Of a stretch of 64,000 nt of DNA, positions 29,801 through 41,036 are shown piece by piece (the first letter of the stretch is position 1; each line of letters begins with the position of its first letter). Source of the DNA: Phytoseiulus persimilis (Eukaryota > Arthropoda > Arachnida > Mesostigmata > Phytoseiidae); NCBI GenBank assembly GCA_037576195.1, contig CM075102.1, positions 34,840,745-34,904,744 on the forward strand. The letters run 5' to 3'. The notes beneath the pieces were generated by a model. It had not been told where the DNA came from. It saw only the letters and a list, made by a program, of their open reading frames with translations, and did no database searches. The translations under genes and the position numbers were made by a program.

Positions 29801-31575
29801 ACACCGACCAAAGTTACATAAGATTTTCGCCGGGAACTCTTTTGTGTGAGACTTCTTTACACCTCATGGGAAAGTTCTTCTGATCTCGTTGGACAGCTTC
29901 CTTGGATCAGCCGGGTTCCACGCGGTGCGTTTGCAGCTTCGTTTCGCCTGCTCGATCTCAGCTCGCTTTCCTAAAAATCTGCCGTGGAATGCAATCACCG
30001 AAGGTTTGCAAGCCTTGAAAAACCGCGTTGTTAGAAGCTGATCCGTTATTGGTTCAGGAGGTTTAACTTATTGTGGTTTTCGATTGCCGATATAGACGTC
30101 CATGATACGGAAGATAGGAATCCGATATGATGCATGAGGCGGAGATGCCACTCAATAGCTCGTTAAGGAGTCGGAGCTGTCTGTGACGTCGTCTTTTGGA
30201 TGAGTCTCGTGCCATTGCCGGTGAGATTTGAGATCATCCTAATCGCGGAGTCTATCAACTTTTCATCGATCCGAATTGCCCATTCGGCGATATCCAACAT
30301 GAACCGACATTTCTGCTGAGTGTATCAGTGGTCCTTCGTATTATCTGCTAGCTCAGGAGAGCGTAGAAGGGTTAACGCGGGACGAGTATCCCACTTTCTC
30401 TTTGATACCCTCGCCGCGAGAGAAGCACAGAAATTCAAGTTTTCGCCTTTCTCTTTGAACGACATGATGCACTGAGCTCCAACACGTCTCGCAACTCGCA
30501 ACAGACTGCATGATCGCGAAACAGAGCTCTGTTCGTTCGATCCACAAGCTTGTTCCGACTCGAGTTCTTCCGCATCTGTCGCTGAGCATAGAAGAGACTT
30601 GAACGAAAATCGGCGTGGATTCTTTCGCTTCAGATGCTGTGTTCTGTCTATTGACAGAGTGTCATTTCAGATGACTGTTTGATGAAACTCCTTTTATGCT
30701 GACCAATGCTTTGTGAGGTGAGTCAAAACGATTCCACTGCTTCTGATTCGGCTCGCGACTTTCCGTAGACTATGAAATTTCGGCGATGAGAGACAAGGCG
30801 ATGGGACTGGAGAAATTAAGGTGCAAATGGCGCGTGACAAGAACTGCCTTCGCCGAGCAGCCCTCGTTGAAGCACGCTACAAAAATCAAGAGAGAATCTG
30901 CGCTTATATTTTTTAGACTGTTCCGACTGGTGACAGCTTTGAAAGGTTAGATGGAAAAAAACGTTCAGCACTGGTCAGAACGTTTTTCCGTCGATCCTAT
31001 GGCTACATCAGACGCTCATCTTGATTGCTCCGCCCGCACGTTGATTCTCCGCTCATTCCGATTGACCACTTGACGCCACGGTCAAGAAGTACGACAAACG
31101 TAGAACTCCCAGCGAGCAACGATGAGCCCCAGTACGGTGAAGCTTTCGTAATAGACCTTAATTCTCGTATTACGGGCCACATGATTTTCCGTGGGGAATA
31201 GTGGCCGTAACGCCGTAATTCGAAATTCCATAATCTGTGATACGGGAATACAGGTCTAGTTCGGAATCGTATCGTGTTACCGAAAAATGGCTCGTAATCA
31301 CATACAGATTCGTCCGTCGGCACTGAACAGAATCGGCAGATTGTGTCCTCCGGTGAAATGCTGGTCCTTGTCGTAGCATCAGCCCATGCCAAGTTACCAT
31401 TTTGGAGAAGACTGTCTCGGCCATTCCTGTTTGAAGTCGCGCCATGGAATGCTGCGCTCGCGCGTTGACAGCCCATACAAACCATGCTGGCTCAACTCAG
31501 CGGTTTTTAGGATCGGACCCCGCCGCATTCAGGAAATACGACGTCGCTGAAATTCCAGTCTCCTGATCAAGCCTC

Positions 31576-34500
31576 ATGCCGGCTCCCGCGGATCTCATGA
31601 TGCGCGATCCATCCTCTGTGAAGAAAAAGCCATCGGGGAACACAATGCGCAAGACGAAATGTGTCACTGGCGACCAGTGGGATGGATCCACTCGGATAAA
31701 ATGGTTCCAAACCATCAACTTGAACTTGACTTGTGTTGCTCTCGTAAGTTATTCATAAGCCCTTCGTTCTAACGGCGAAGTGGTAGCGTTCAATTTCACC
31801 CATGTTCTGCTCTTCAATCACTTCCAGTTTCGTGTGCGGCTGTTGTGGACGGTAACATACTCACCTGACAGTCCACGAGCTTCTTTACACGATTCCGTTC
31901 TTTCAACGGCGGATGCTCTCCTCATGAAAGCTCGTCTTTTGCGGTGCTCTGCGCACCGCAATGTGTCCCAAACCTACCCTGGAAGCATTTCAATTAATCG
32001 TGTATGAAGGTCCCGTGGGATGTGCACCTTCCTCCCCCGCCCTCCTTCTCCAGCCATTCAAGTAGTTTTCTCTAGCTGTGACGGGCAAGCTGGACACCAG
32101 ATTTTAGCTGGGAGATCTCTCTCCGGCATCTCCACGAAAAGTATGAGAACCAGGCAAATCCATCTCGAAGTGATAGCGCCAGGTATCCACCCGGGAATCT
32201 TCAACATGATGACCATGCGAGTCTGCAGAAGTCGCACAGACCGTTCGAATCATTCGGCTATCTTATCGGGCTACGCGTTTGTAGCGGTGCAAGAATTTAT
32301 GCACGAAGCAGAGACGACTCTCAATCAGGAACGGCAAGACCGAAGGCACTTCTACTCGAAGTTCCGTCGTGGAAAACAGATTGGTAATTCTCCTTCCCCC
32401 CGTTTCCCTCAGGGATTGATCGTCTCGTTGATAGGCCCGACGATCATCGATCTCGCGGAGATTTTCCACACCTCCAAACAAGAGGCTTCCTACATCGGGA
32501 TGATCTTGGACATTGGCTCGATTATCGGTCCGTTTCTCGGTAAGGTTTCGTGAGATCAAGGACAACTCAGGGAGTTTTCCGCCATTTCGCTCATTTGGCG
32601 GGATTGCTGGACCCTCTGAGAGGGGACGCTCCCGTATAATGGATCCAGGATGCTACTCCCTCGGTCGCCGCCTCGAAGATTACTTTCCTCACTTTTTGCA
32701 GCAAGCTTCCTCTTCAAAAGATTCAATGCTCAAGCAGTATGCATTGCGAGCGCTCTCCTCGTTGGCGCCGTGAACATCTTGACACCTCTGGGAAACCTCG
32801 AGTCAGCGTACGTCTTCGGATTCATTTCTGGAGTGTCTTTGATAACTCTCGAAAACGGTGAGCCTCATGTGATTCCCGAGCTTGATCCTGGATGCTTTCC
32901 TCCGGCCATACCCCCGGGAGTCGGAGTTGGGCAACATAATCATTCCATTCGATGGGAATGGCATCGGTATGGTGATCTCGACCTCTGAAGCCCACGATTG
33001 GCGAGTTAAACTCGTCCGTATCCAAATTTCCCGCTTGATCGTGGAAATCGAAAGAAAAAGGAATTCGTCCGCATCGATTGTGAGTCGAATGATCTTCCAG
33101 CCCACATCATTTTTTGATCTGCGAGCCAAATCGTGCTGAACTCTGCTCACACTGTCGTTCGTCGGCTTGTTTCGCTCTCACTGAGAGCTTGACAGATTTC
33201 TCGAGCGAGTTTTTGCGAGTTAGCGTTCCGCTCATTGTACAGAATTTTACTCCGAGTGAAGGCCCTGGATGGAGGAACTGATTTGTTCCGCAGTCTGATT
33301 CCGCTAAGAATCGGAGAAGGCATTCTGACGGAGAAAAGGAAAATATTTCATGCATCCCACCGCAGATCAGTCACGAACTTTTTCCAGTCCAACACTGAAG
33401 GTGCACCGTTCCATCTACATCCATCGAATGGAATGTTCTCATGTTGTCTGAAGCCTTTGAGTGACTCGTCAGATGAGCTGCGGAGCGTATCCCGTGAGCA
33501 GAAATGGACTTGATTCGCAGAAAAAAGAGACTACCAGGCCGCCATTGCAGGGAGCAGTCTGAGCTTAGAGCCTTGGAGCGTCAGGAATCTGTCTTCTAAT
33601 AACAGGTTCGGGTTTGAGAAACGAACCGTTAGCCAACAAACAACGGAAAATCGTTTTCTGCGAACCCGGACAGGAATTCTCTTTACGCATCTCTCTCGCT
33701 CTTCGAGAACGATCAGACTTGGCTAAATATGTGTGAGGAAAGGCAGTCAGCCGATCGGAAGCTGTGTCCCCTCCAAGGACTTCGTGTGAAGAACGTTTAG
33801 AAATGTCGGAACGCGAAGTCGAGCCTGTAAACAACGCCAAAAGCGCTTGTGGAGTGGAAGGACGAGCTGTTCACGCCGATGCAGCTTCCCGTGAGCGCCT
33901 TGAGTGGGGAACAAGAGAGAGAGTTCCTGCCAGGACGAGGAAGATGCGGCCAAGAGAAATCAATGATCCGATCACGGAGGATTGAATTTTCCTATCGATC
34001 TTGGACAACAACCTCGCTCAGCTCCCGAGAAGTTTTGGTCGGGCGTCATACCTGAGCCGCTGCTTCCGTTTGAGCGCCGGAAGAGAAAGTTCAAGTGGAA
34101 AGTATACGGAGGTATTTTTTTGCGGTGTTTTCCTTGCCTTGATCGACGGAAATCTGGAGCATGAATCGCTCGGAATGAGACGAACCTTGAAATTTTTACT
34201 CGTAAAAATAGTTTGACTTTCAGGGTTTGTTTCTTCTGGTAGTGAATACACAAAGCCAGTCAGCCATTCACCCCGACAGGCTGTGCCGGCACGGCTATGA
34301 AGTGCTTTCTTTTTGAGAATTTTCTCGGTTCTGAACGGGAGAACTCATCCATTCCACTTCGCGGAACGATTACTTTCGAACTCCGTAGTCTCGCTCCACG
34401 CCCAGTTGAGTGGCTCCCGTTTTAAATCCATCACTCGCGAAGTGCCAGCGGCTTATTTTCCAACATCTTGCCACTCTGTTGCTGGCATTTGCTCTCATGA

Positions 34501-37500
34501 GCTCTGAGAACGATATTGCACCGACTGCCTATCCTCTGTTTCGGTTCGCACTCTTTTCGGATATCCGATTCGCGGATCACGAAAGGTCCGATCGGCATTG
34601 TTCGTCGACGTCTGTTTGAAAACTAAATTACAGGTCAGTCAGGGTCGTCGTCGGCTCCGTAGCACTCCATCATCAAACTCGGTTACGGTGCATGCAACTA
34701 TTCCCCGCGCGATCGTCATAGGCTTGTGACGCAAAACGTCAGCGGTTCCCGGTGGATGAACGAATACTCGCCGTGAGTCTGAATACGGTCAGCCACCGAT
34801 GGAAAGATGGATTGCGATGGATCACAGTGGAACAAACAGCATGAACCAGAGACCCAATCAGCTCAATCAGATCTCTGTTACATGAATCCGATATCTCGAA
34901 CGCACCGAACAAGACGTAGATCTACAGGGTGGCATCGGAACTCTTCCGATCAGCTCGCCAATCTACGGCCGTTCGTGGATGCCCGTTCTCGAGGAGTCGC
35001 TTTCTCAATTCATGCCCCGGGGATCGGTGACGGCCTATGCTGAGGTTGAACTGGGCTTCATGTGTTCGACAGTATTCAGGATTCCACAGGAATTGCGAAA
35101 ACACTTTAGAGCTTCAACTGATTTGATGCATCCAAAATCTCTCAGAAAGCCACCGCAATTCTCCAACTGACGTAATGCAAGGGAGTAATCACCATGCCCA
35201 GAAGGCTGAGGAACCTCATCAAAGTCGGACAAAGTGATGCGGGAACTTGAACTCCTCACCTGTAGAGGAAGATTTCTGGAGAATCGTTCGTAGTGCCTGG
35301 GTGCTCGATGAAAAATTCGTCGTTTGCGAACGAGTTCCGAGCTGGTTCCTTGTCAGAGTTTCGAGCATGCGAACCTGCATTCGACGCTCGACTCGGGAAA
35401 CATTCTGCGGCGTCTGAAAGACCTCGATCAGCTGAGAGGCATCCCGCTCCGGGATGCGTGTGTATCCCAGAAATCCGCCCTCGGAATTCATTTCCTGTAT
35501 CAACGTCCGGAGAGCGGAAGCTAGGAACAAACACCTCTTAGTAATTTCATCCTCTCCGGCACCGTTTAGGAGTCAGTCAGGATCCGGAAATGGGTTCAGC
35601 TGACACCGCTTGAAGCGATGCTACTCGCGTCAATACTCCCGTCGGAACGCAGGAGCATTCCCATGCAGGAAACTAACCTATGCTGAGATGATGGAGTCGC
35701 GTGTGAAACCCTTTTCTGCATTTTTCCGCGGCTTAGAAGCTTTCTGTGCTTATTGGCGCGGGAATGTCAGCTGGAATTGGTCGAGAACTTCTCTTACCAG
35801 TGTCGAAGCGTCTCGTTGGAACTGATCCCATGCTCAAGAAGGCCTCGTGCTGCGCCTCGGAGCCGAAAACGGCAAATCATTCTGAGACTGAGTCCAAGGT
35901 CGTCGTTCCGCTGAGTAAACCGTGGCTGCTACAGTTCGGTTCGAACTGTCCGAGTTTTTGATCCCGGATCGTCGAACGAGGCTTAGATTCACGCTTCTGC
36001 GGTCTCTGCGTGCCTCAGCGCGGAGTTTCCGACTCAACAAACAATCCGAGAGTTGTTTAACTCGATAAGAATAGTGTGGTTTGAGTCGGAACCAAACGCC
36101 TAATTGATTCCGAGCGGTTTGCGCGAGCTCCGATAGTTCGTTCCCGGAGTTTGAGCTTTCGTGTTTCTCCTTGGTGTAGCTCGTGTCCTCTCAGAGACTA
36201 CGTCGGGCCCATCCATAGGAGAAGCTCCAGATCGCCCATGAACGCACGACACAAATGTGTTAGTTTCTGGAGCGATTTCAAACATAAATCTCGCGATAAG
36301 GCACTCCAATGAGCTGCCTGGAGTCCGATTCACTCCCTCACCGAAACGGGAATGTGGCACAAAGCTGGGTGCGAGTTTATCTGCAGATTCAGAATATGAT
36401 TCCATCTCTCGAACGACCCTTCGCAAATGAGCGAAAATTCTCGGCTATCCGAAAACACGGAGCTTGTCCGAAAAATCCTCGAGACGCGACTTTCTGCAGA
36501 TCATGACCTTCGAGCACACAGACTCACAGAGGCTCGTCAATCGTCGATTTCCATCTCCATCATCAGAGAACAACGCCTCGGAAACCCGCTCGGGTTTTCC
36601 GGCTGCGGAAGCTCCCATTCATGCAACTCAGGAGAGGGGGGCGGAATCAATCATAGGGAGGCGCTGAACATCTTCAATTCATTGACGAACGCAAGGAACG
36701 CGCTATGGGGAAAAACTGAGCTATCGTGGGGCTCTTCGCGAGGAGCTCGGGTTCGAGACCGATTGCGCGTCGCAAGTCGAATAATCGGTCAGGTGGGTGT
36801 TCGCTTCCGTATTCAACTAAAAGGATGACTCTCATTCATCCGCAGGAGTCTACGTATGGCTCGTTGGTCTATGGGAAGGACAGCGTCCCGTACTCCAGCT
36901 CTACGCTCTGATGTTCGGAATCGGTGGGCTTGTCTCTCCTCTGATTGCCAAACCTTTCCTCAGCCGCGAGAGGTTCGATTGCAGCGTTCCCATGCATCGG
37001 TCCCGTCCCTATACTCGAGCCCGGTTGCCGTGGAGTGTCTTCCTCTCATGCAAGCACAATTTTTAGGCGATTCATGGCCAACGAAACTGGAGGCAATGAC
37101 TACATCGGAGGAAACGAGTCCCAAGTTGTCATTCCATTCGCAATCATCGGAAGTTTTGTTGTCGCTGTCGCTTTGTCCATGGCGGTGTCGTTCTGCTTCG
37201 ATTCAAGGGACATCCGACCCGAACCCAAGGAGAACCACGAGGAGTTCAGCATCTCGGAGTGGTTTCTGACAGCTCTGGTTTCAGTGTACCACCTACTCGT
37301 GGTCTTAAGTGAGACGGCTTTCACCAGATTTCTTGTAATCTACGCTATCGAGGTGAGTTGAAATCGCAACACGATAACAGCGACTTCTCGAACCAGGCCC
37401 ATGCCGGCGCAACTCCGAAACATGATCGTCCTTGAAGCTTGAACGAATTCTATGACTCTGTCAGCGGGCCCTCCGACCTCGGACGGACGACACCAAAAGC

Positions 37501-38241
37501 CCGTGTCATTGAGACTCGAACGACATCGAGTCGGACCGCTTCTGAGCGGCTTACTCCAATTTGTCGGACTTCATGAGATCCGATACAAATCAAGGCTGGG
37601 ACTTGTAGTTCCTCCTCGCTCAACGACTGTCGCTTGGGATGAACTCTCCGAGGCAACTCTCCTTCGAATTTCAGATGTACCAGATTCCAAAAGGCGACGC
37701 TGCAGCACTCGTTTCCTTGTTCTGGATCGGATTCACAGTCGTCCGCGTGATCATCATCCCGTTGACAATCAAACTGAGATCTGTTTGGATCGTACTTCTC
37801 GGCCAAGTGGGATTAACTTCTGCCTGCATCCTTATGTATACCTTCGCAACTCATGAGAACATTTTTTACATCGGGACGTTTCTGTTCGGCTTCGGACTCG
37901 GCCCTCTTTATGGAGGGTCGCTCACGTGGCTCACTGAGCACGTCACACTTCGACACGAGCACTTGAGTCTCGTCCTGGTTATGACGTGCGTAGGCTCGAT
38001 GGTGGCGACTCCGATCGTCAGTCCCTCAATCGAAGTCCGGCCAATATTCCTGATGCAAGTACTCAACGCTGCGAGCATATCGATGATAACTATTTTCGTC
38101 GCAATGGTAATCTCGGCGAAGGTTTGCTACAAATCAAAGAATGTCATAGTGGAGACTCGAATAAGGGATGGAGTCGACAACCCGACAATCCAGGTCGTTG
38201 ACGAGACATTAGGTGGGCACTCCCATCTATCAGCTCTCTAA
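31576..38241 (+). CDS. MFS transporter, MFSD4 / sodium-dependent glucose transporter 1-like
   Basis: A multi-pass plasma-membrane carrier of the major facilitator superfamily. The substrate cannot be read from the sequence; related animal proteins are called MFSD4 or sodium-dependent glucose transporter 1. Exons: 31,576-31,743; 32,413-32,539; 32,702-32,857; 36,846-36,972; 37,067-37,352; 37,675-38,241, all joining in phase to give 476 residues, close to the family's usual 480-520. The start has an in-frame TGA 12 bp upstream. Exon 1 ends in KWFQTINLNLTCVAL, the start of the first helix. Exon 2 holds GLIVSLIGPTIIDLAEIF and a glycine-rich turn typical of MFS helix 2. A central loop with two glycosylation sites (Asn-Glu-Thr, Asn-Glu-Ser) splits the N- and C-terminal helix bundles. 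The last exon has GFGLGPLYGGSLTWL, then a polar cytoplasmic tail. The donor of exon 4 (AG|GTTCGA) is weak but keeps phase. Intron 3 is about 4 kb. Confidence 0.87.
35260..35520 (-). CDS. Candidate nested exon inside MFS intron 3, unknown product
   Basis: An 87-codon open segment on the minus strand with strong borders. The acceptor is TTTGTTCCTAG preceded by a branch-point-like TACTAAG, and the donor is ACAG|GTGAGG. Both ends are phase 1. Codon choice favours CTG, CAG, GAG and ATC, unlike the surrounding intron. The product is hydrophilic and helical (it includes EGGFLGYTRIPERD and ASQLIEVFQT). I do not recognise the family. A possible last exon lies downstream: acceptor ending at 35,170, in phase, closing with a TGA after about 17 codons. 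No initiator exon was identified. Confidence 0.3.
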
Positions 38242-38681
38242 ACAGCGAACAAGAGGAGCTCGAAGGTTTCAACGATCACGTGACCGAGGCCCCAATTGAA
38301 GGAAGCATTCATCGGTCAAAATGAAGAAGAGGAAGATGGACATCAATCCGGCCTAAGGGAGGGCTGGGAAAAACCATAATTTCATTATCCAGGCGGATCA
38401 TACCATTGTTCCTAGCGCGGATGGAAGTTTCGAAATAAGAGGAAGCTTTGGCTCATCCAGCCTCTGTCGATTTTTTGTAAATAACGGGAACAGGGCAACT
38501 GGACTCATGACTTTTTCCGACAACTGATGGACCTTTTTGTGCCGGGAAACGGTGCTAGCTGTCAAGAGATGCAGGTGAGCCCATCGGGGAGAAGTTGCTG
38601 CGGATAGTGATTCGTTATTCAATCCATACGGGAGGTTCCCGATACCATGGCAAAGCTCAACCTCATGATGGTGTGCTTTGA

Positions 38682-38687
38682 AATAAA
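38682..38687 (+). promoter_or_regulatory. Poly(A) signal AATAAA, MFS transporter gene
   Basis: Canonical AATAAA about 440 bp after the MFS stop codon and about 310 bp before the next start codon, the only one in that interval. Confidence 0.6.
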
Positions 38688-38996
38688 GAGTACTGGAAAC
38701 TGAATTTTTGTCTCTATCGCGAAAGTATCCATGCGAACCCAGAGCAGAAGGGAATCTATGGAATCAGCGATTAGTTCCAACGTAGAGCAGCGAGCGGGAA
38801 GAACGAAGTCGAACAGTGCGGTCTGCGCATGCGCCCGTAAATGACGGCTCTGTCTGCTAGGCACGTCATCAGATGTTGTGTTTACACGTGGACGCCCGGT
38901 GGAAGTAAGCCCTGTACAGCTGACGCTTGCGTGGAACTGAGCGGCCCATTCGGTGGACGATCCGTCTTGTCGAAGCATTAGAGGTTGATCTTCATC

Positions 38997-40261
38997 ATGG
39001 AGTTCTTATACATGATTCTGCTTATGCTGATTCCTGGGGGAATCATCGGTGAGTTTATTCAAATTCTCTCCCTAACTCTCATATTTAGGAGTGCGAAAAC
39101 CGGACGCAGAGCGGGAATGCACATATGATCGCAAACTCCGATTGAGTGATTGATCGATGCAGGAAAACACAATGGTCACCAAAAGACTGAAGGGTGGAGT
39201 TATCAGGGCATTGTCACGCTTCCCCTGATATTATGTCGGGTAGAGTATCCATAGCTCAGAGCTGAATCCCGTTGAGCGACAGGTCTAAGTTGCTGCCATG
39301 AATTGTTGAGAATTGTTCTCTGGCTCGGGGTACTCATGGATTGATTGGTCTGATTTTCGTCGAGAGGAAGCTCGTATATCTCATCCGGATCATAAATCGG
39401 AGCTCTCTGCTCCGCAACGTGGAGCAATCTCTCCTCGAGGTGCCCTAGTGTGATTGAACTCACGGACGCGGTCAAGTCCGCAAAATGGTGAAACGTCAGC
39501 TGAGTAAACTCCTCGACTCGCAACTTGGGACGCAGAGGGAACTCCGATTTTGAATACAATTCACGGAACGGGTGGGAACACAGGATTTCGTGTACAGAGA
39601 GCTGCTGAGCGCATTTTCCTCGATGGAAGACCGCGGGGTTCTTCGAGAGATTGAGGATTCACCGTGCATGAGAATGTGCTGCGACCGGTAAATTCAGCAT
39701 AGCATTGTAACACTTCAGCAGGACGACCACTGATATGGGTACAAGTGTTAGCACCGACGTCGGAATTCTATGACAAGCATTTGAGATGGTCGTTCATTGC
39801 GAGCAATGGCCAGATCTACAGAGCTCCGACTCGCCGTGTCAGCAAAGCCCGGTACTGCGAAATTCAGCCTGATCCTGGCTCTGGAACGGTTTCAAAATAT
39901 TGACCTCACCGGGCTTGCATTTTGGAAAACCAAGTGCCATCGCGAAATTTCTCTCATTAACAGAGTCGGGTAGCGCAAGGAGCCAGCGAACGCGTCGCGA
40001 TTCTCCGTTCGTAGGTCGGCGTTTTGTCCACTGACCGGATTCGGTGCCGTCACAAACACGCAGGTCTTATCAGGCCACCGCTTTGGGTGCTGACATTTTA
40101 TTCTTCCTTCTCCAGGTCTGGTCGCCAGGAAGCTCCTTCTTCAATACCACGAAAGAGAACGTAAGGCTGAGGAGAAACGAGCCCTTCGTCAGCAGAAGAA
40201 AGAACAGGAGGCCAGACGCAGTCAGCAGCCTAAAAGCCCTAGATCTCGGAAAGCTCAATGA
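38997..40261 (+). CDS. 65-residue single-pass membrane protein, two exons
   Basis: Exons 38,997-39,048 and 40,116-40,261 are joined across a 1,067-bp intron with donor G|GTGAGT and acceptor TTCTCCAG. The codon split across the junction is a glycine. The product begins MEFLYMILLMLIPGGIIG, a short hydrophobic segment, then turns into a highly charged helix (HERERKAEEKRALRQQKKEQ) and a basic Ser/Pro tail. This layout of a membrane anchor followed by a basic coiled helix resembles small integral membrane proteins such as SMIM11, but I cannot assign a family. It is supported by in-phase splicing, the abrupt charge pattern and an AATAAA 153 bp after the stop. Expected location is an internal membrane, with the charged helix in the cytosol. 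Confidence 0.62.
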
Positions 40262-40413
40262 ACATCCCATTCTTCCCATTTCGTCCTGAACGTTCAAGGA
40301 GAGACCGGAGAATTCCTGCGTGCCTTTCTCAAGTTTGAGCTGTTTCGGAAATCCAGAATGTTTGACAGGCGCGTGACTGCCCGGGATGAATGCTCGGTGT
40401 AATATGTGTGTAC

Positions 40414-40419
40414 AATAAA
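40414..40419 (+). promoter_or_regulatory. Poly(A) signal AATAAA, small membrane protein gene
   Basis: Canonical AATAAA 153 bp downstream of the stop codon of the two-exon small membrane protein gene. Confidence 0.7.
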
Positions 40420-40645
40420 GTTCTGAATGAATCGCCAACTATTCATCATACAAAGAGTGTCTTACGACTTGGAAGCATGTTTTGAAACTGCTGCTCTAAC
40501 TGGTGGCGAAGTCTTGAACTCGGTTCTTGAGTGGCGGCGGTCTCGGCCTTCTACGCCATGAAATATTCTGGGTACGGTTTCGCAATCTGGCTCAGCAGAT
40601 GGCAAGGGCAGAGGTAGAACGTTATCCTTAGGAATGTACACACCA

Positions 40646-40651
40646 TTTATT
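40646..40651 (-). promoter_or_regulatory. Poly(A) signal AATAAA, ADA2b gene
   Basis: Minus-strand AATAAA about 390 bp after the ADA2b stop codon. The 40,652-41,036 interval is therefore the likely ADA2b 3' UTR. The convergent plus-strand gene ends near 40,440. Confidence 0.55.
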
Positions 40652-41036
40652 GGACATGTGCATCGCTCGAGATGCTGATCGGTATCGCTACTTGAACGAC
40701 CACTGAGTGTGTTTTCTTTTTACACAATGTACATGGGATTTAATTACACGTGTGATATAAGGGACAGATCATCCTGGACCTTGCATAGGCTTGGTCACTT
40801 CTTTCTCAAAGCTGCTACTAGGATCGTTTTCTTTCGACTCCGGTATCCGTTCGATGGAGAGGTTCTACTGACAACCTCTATCGGTCCCGTCCGATGCGGA
40901 TTCATCCACGTCTGCAACCCGCTAAACGTCATTCTCATCGGCCATCGTAATCAATGAATTGATTCCTCCCTCACTCTCTAGATACCCGAGTTACGTTCCG
41001 CGAAAGTTCTCCCTCGCTGCTACGAGAGTCGGAGCG

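Larger units (their letters stand above)
1..31575. other. Gene-poor stretch with no supported gene
   Basis: No reading frame here encodes a protein family I recognise. Open frames reach about 208 codons (19,471-20,097, +) and 192 codons (5,560-6,138, +), close to what chance allows in DNA of roughly even base composition over 31 kb in six frames. I see no tRNA, rRNA or histone gene, and no long repeat with clear ends. It may be intergenic DNA or a large intron of a gene lying mostly outside the window. Weak items inside it are listed separately: a (CT)8 run, a two-exon candidate near 14.6-15.0 kb, a decayed minisatellite near 16.2-16.6 kb, and homopolymers at 14,179-14,188 (G10), 20,879-20,892 (C14) and 27,300-27,308 (T9). 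Confidence 0.6.

Noticed and set aside
29548-29883. Frame with a leader-like start (MAPPVLLSITILTAFLSEHG)
   Set aside because: After the leader the sequence loses protein-like character and nothing else supports a gene. Such leaders arise by chance.
31003-31485. Overlapping minus-strand frames of 160 and 91 codons just upstream of the MFS gene
   Set aside because: Two conflicting frames, neither with recognised domains. The segment has imperfect inverted repeats around TACGGGCCAC / GTGGCCGTAA, which may explain the odd composition.
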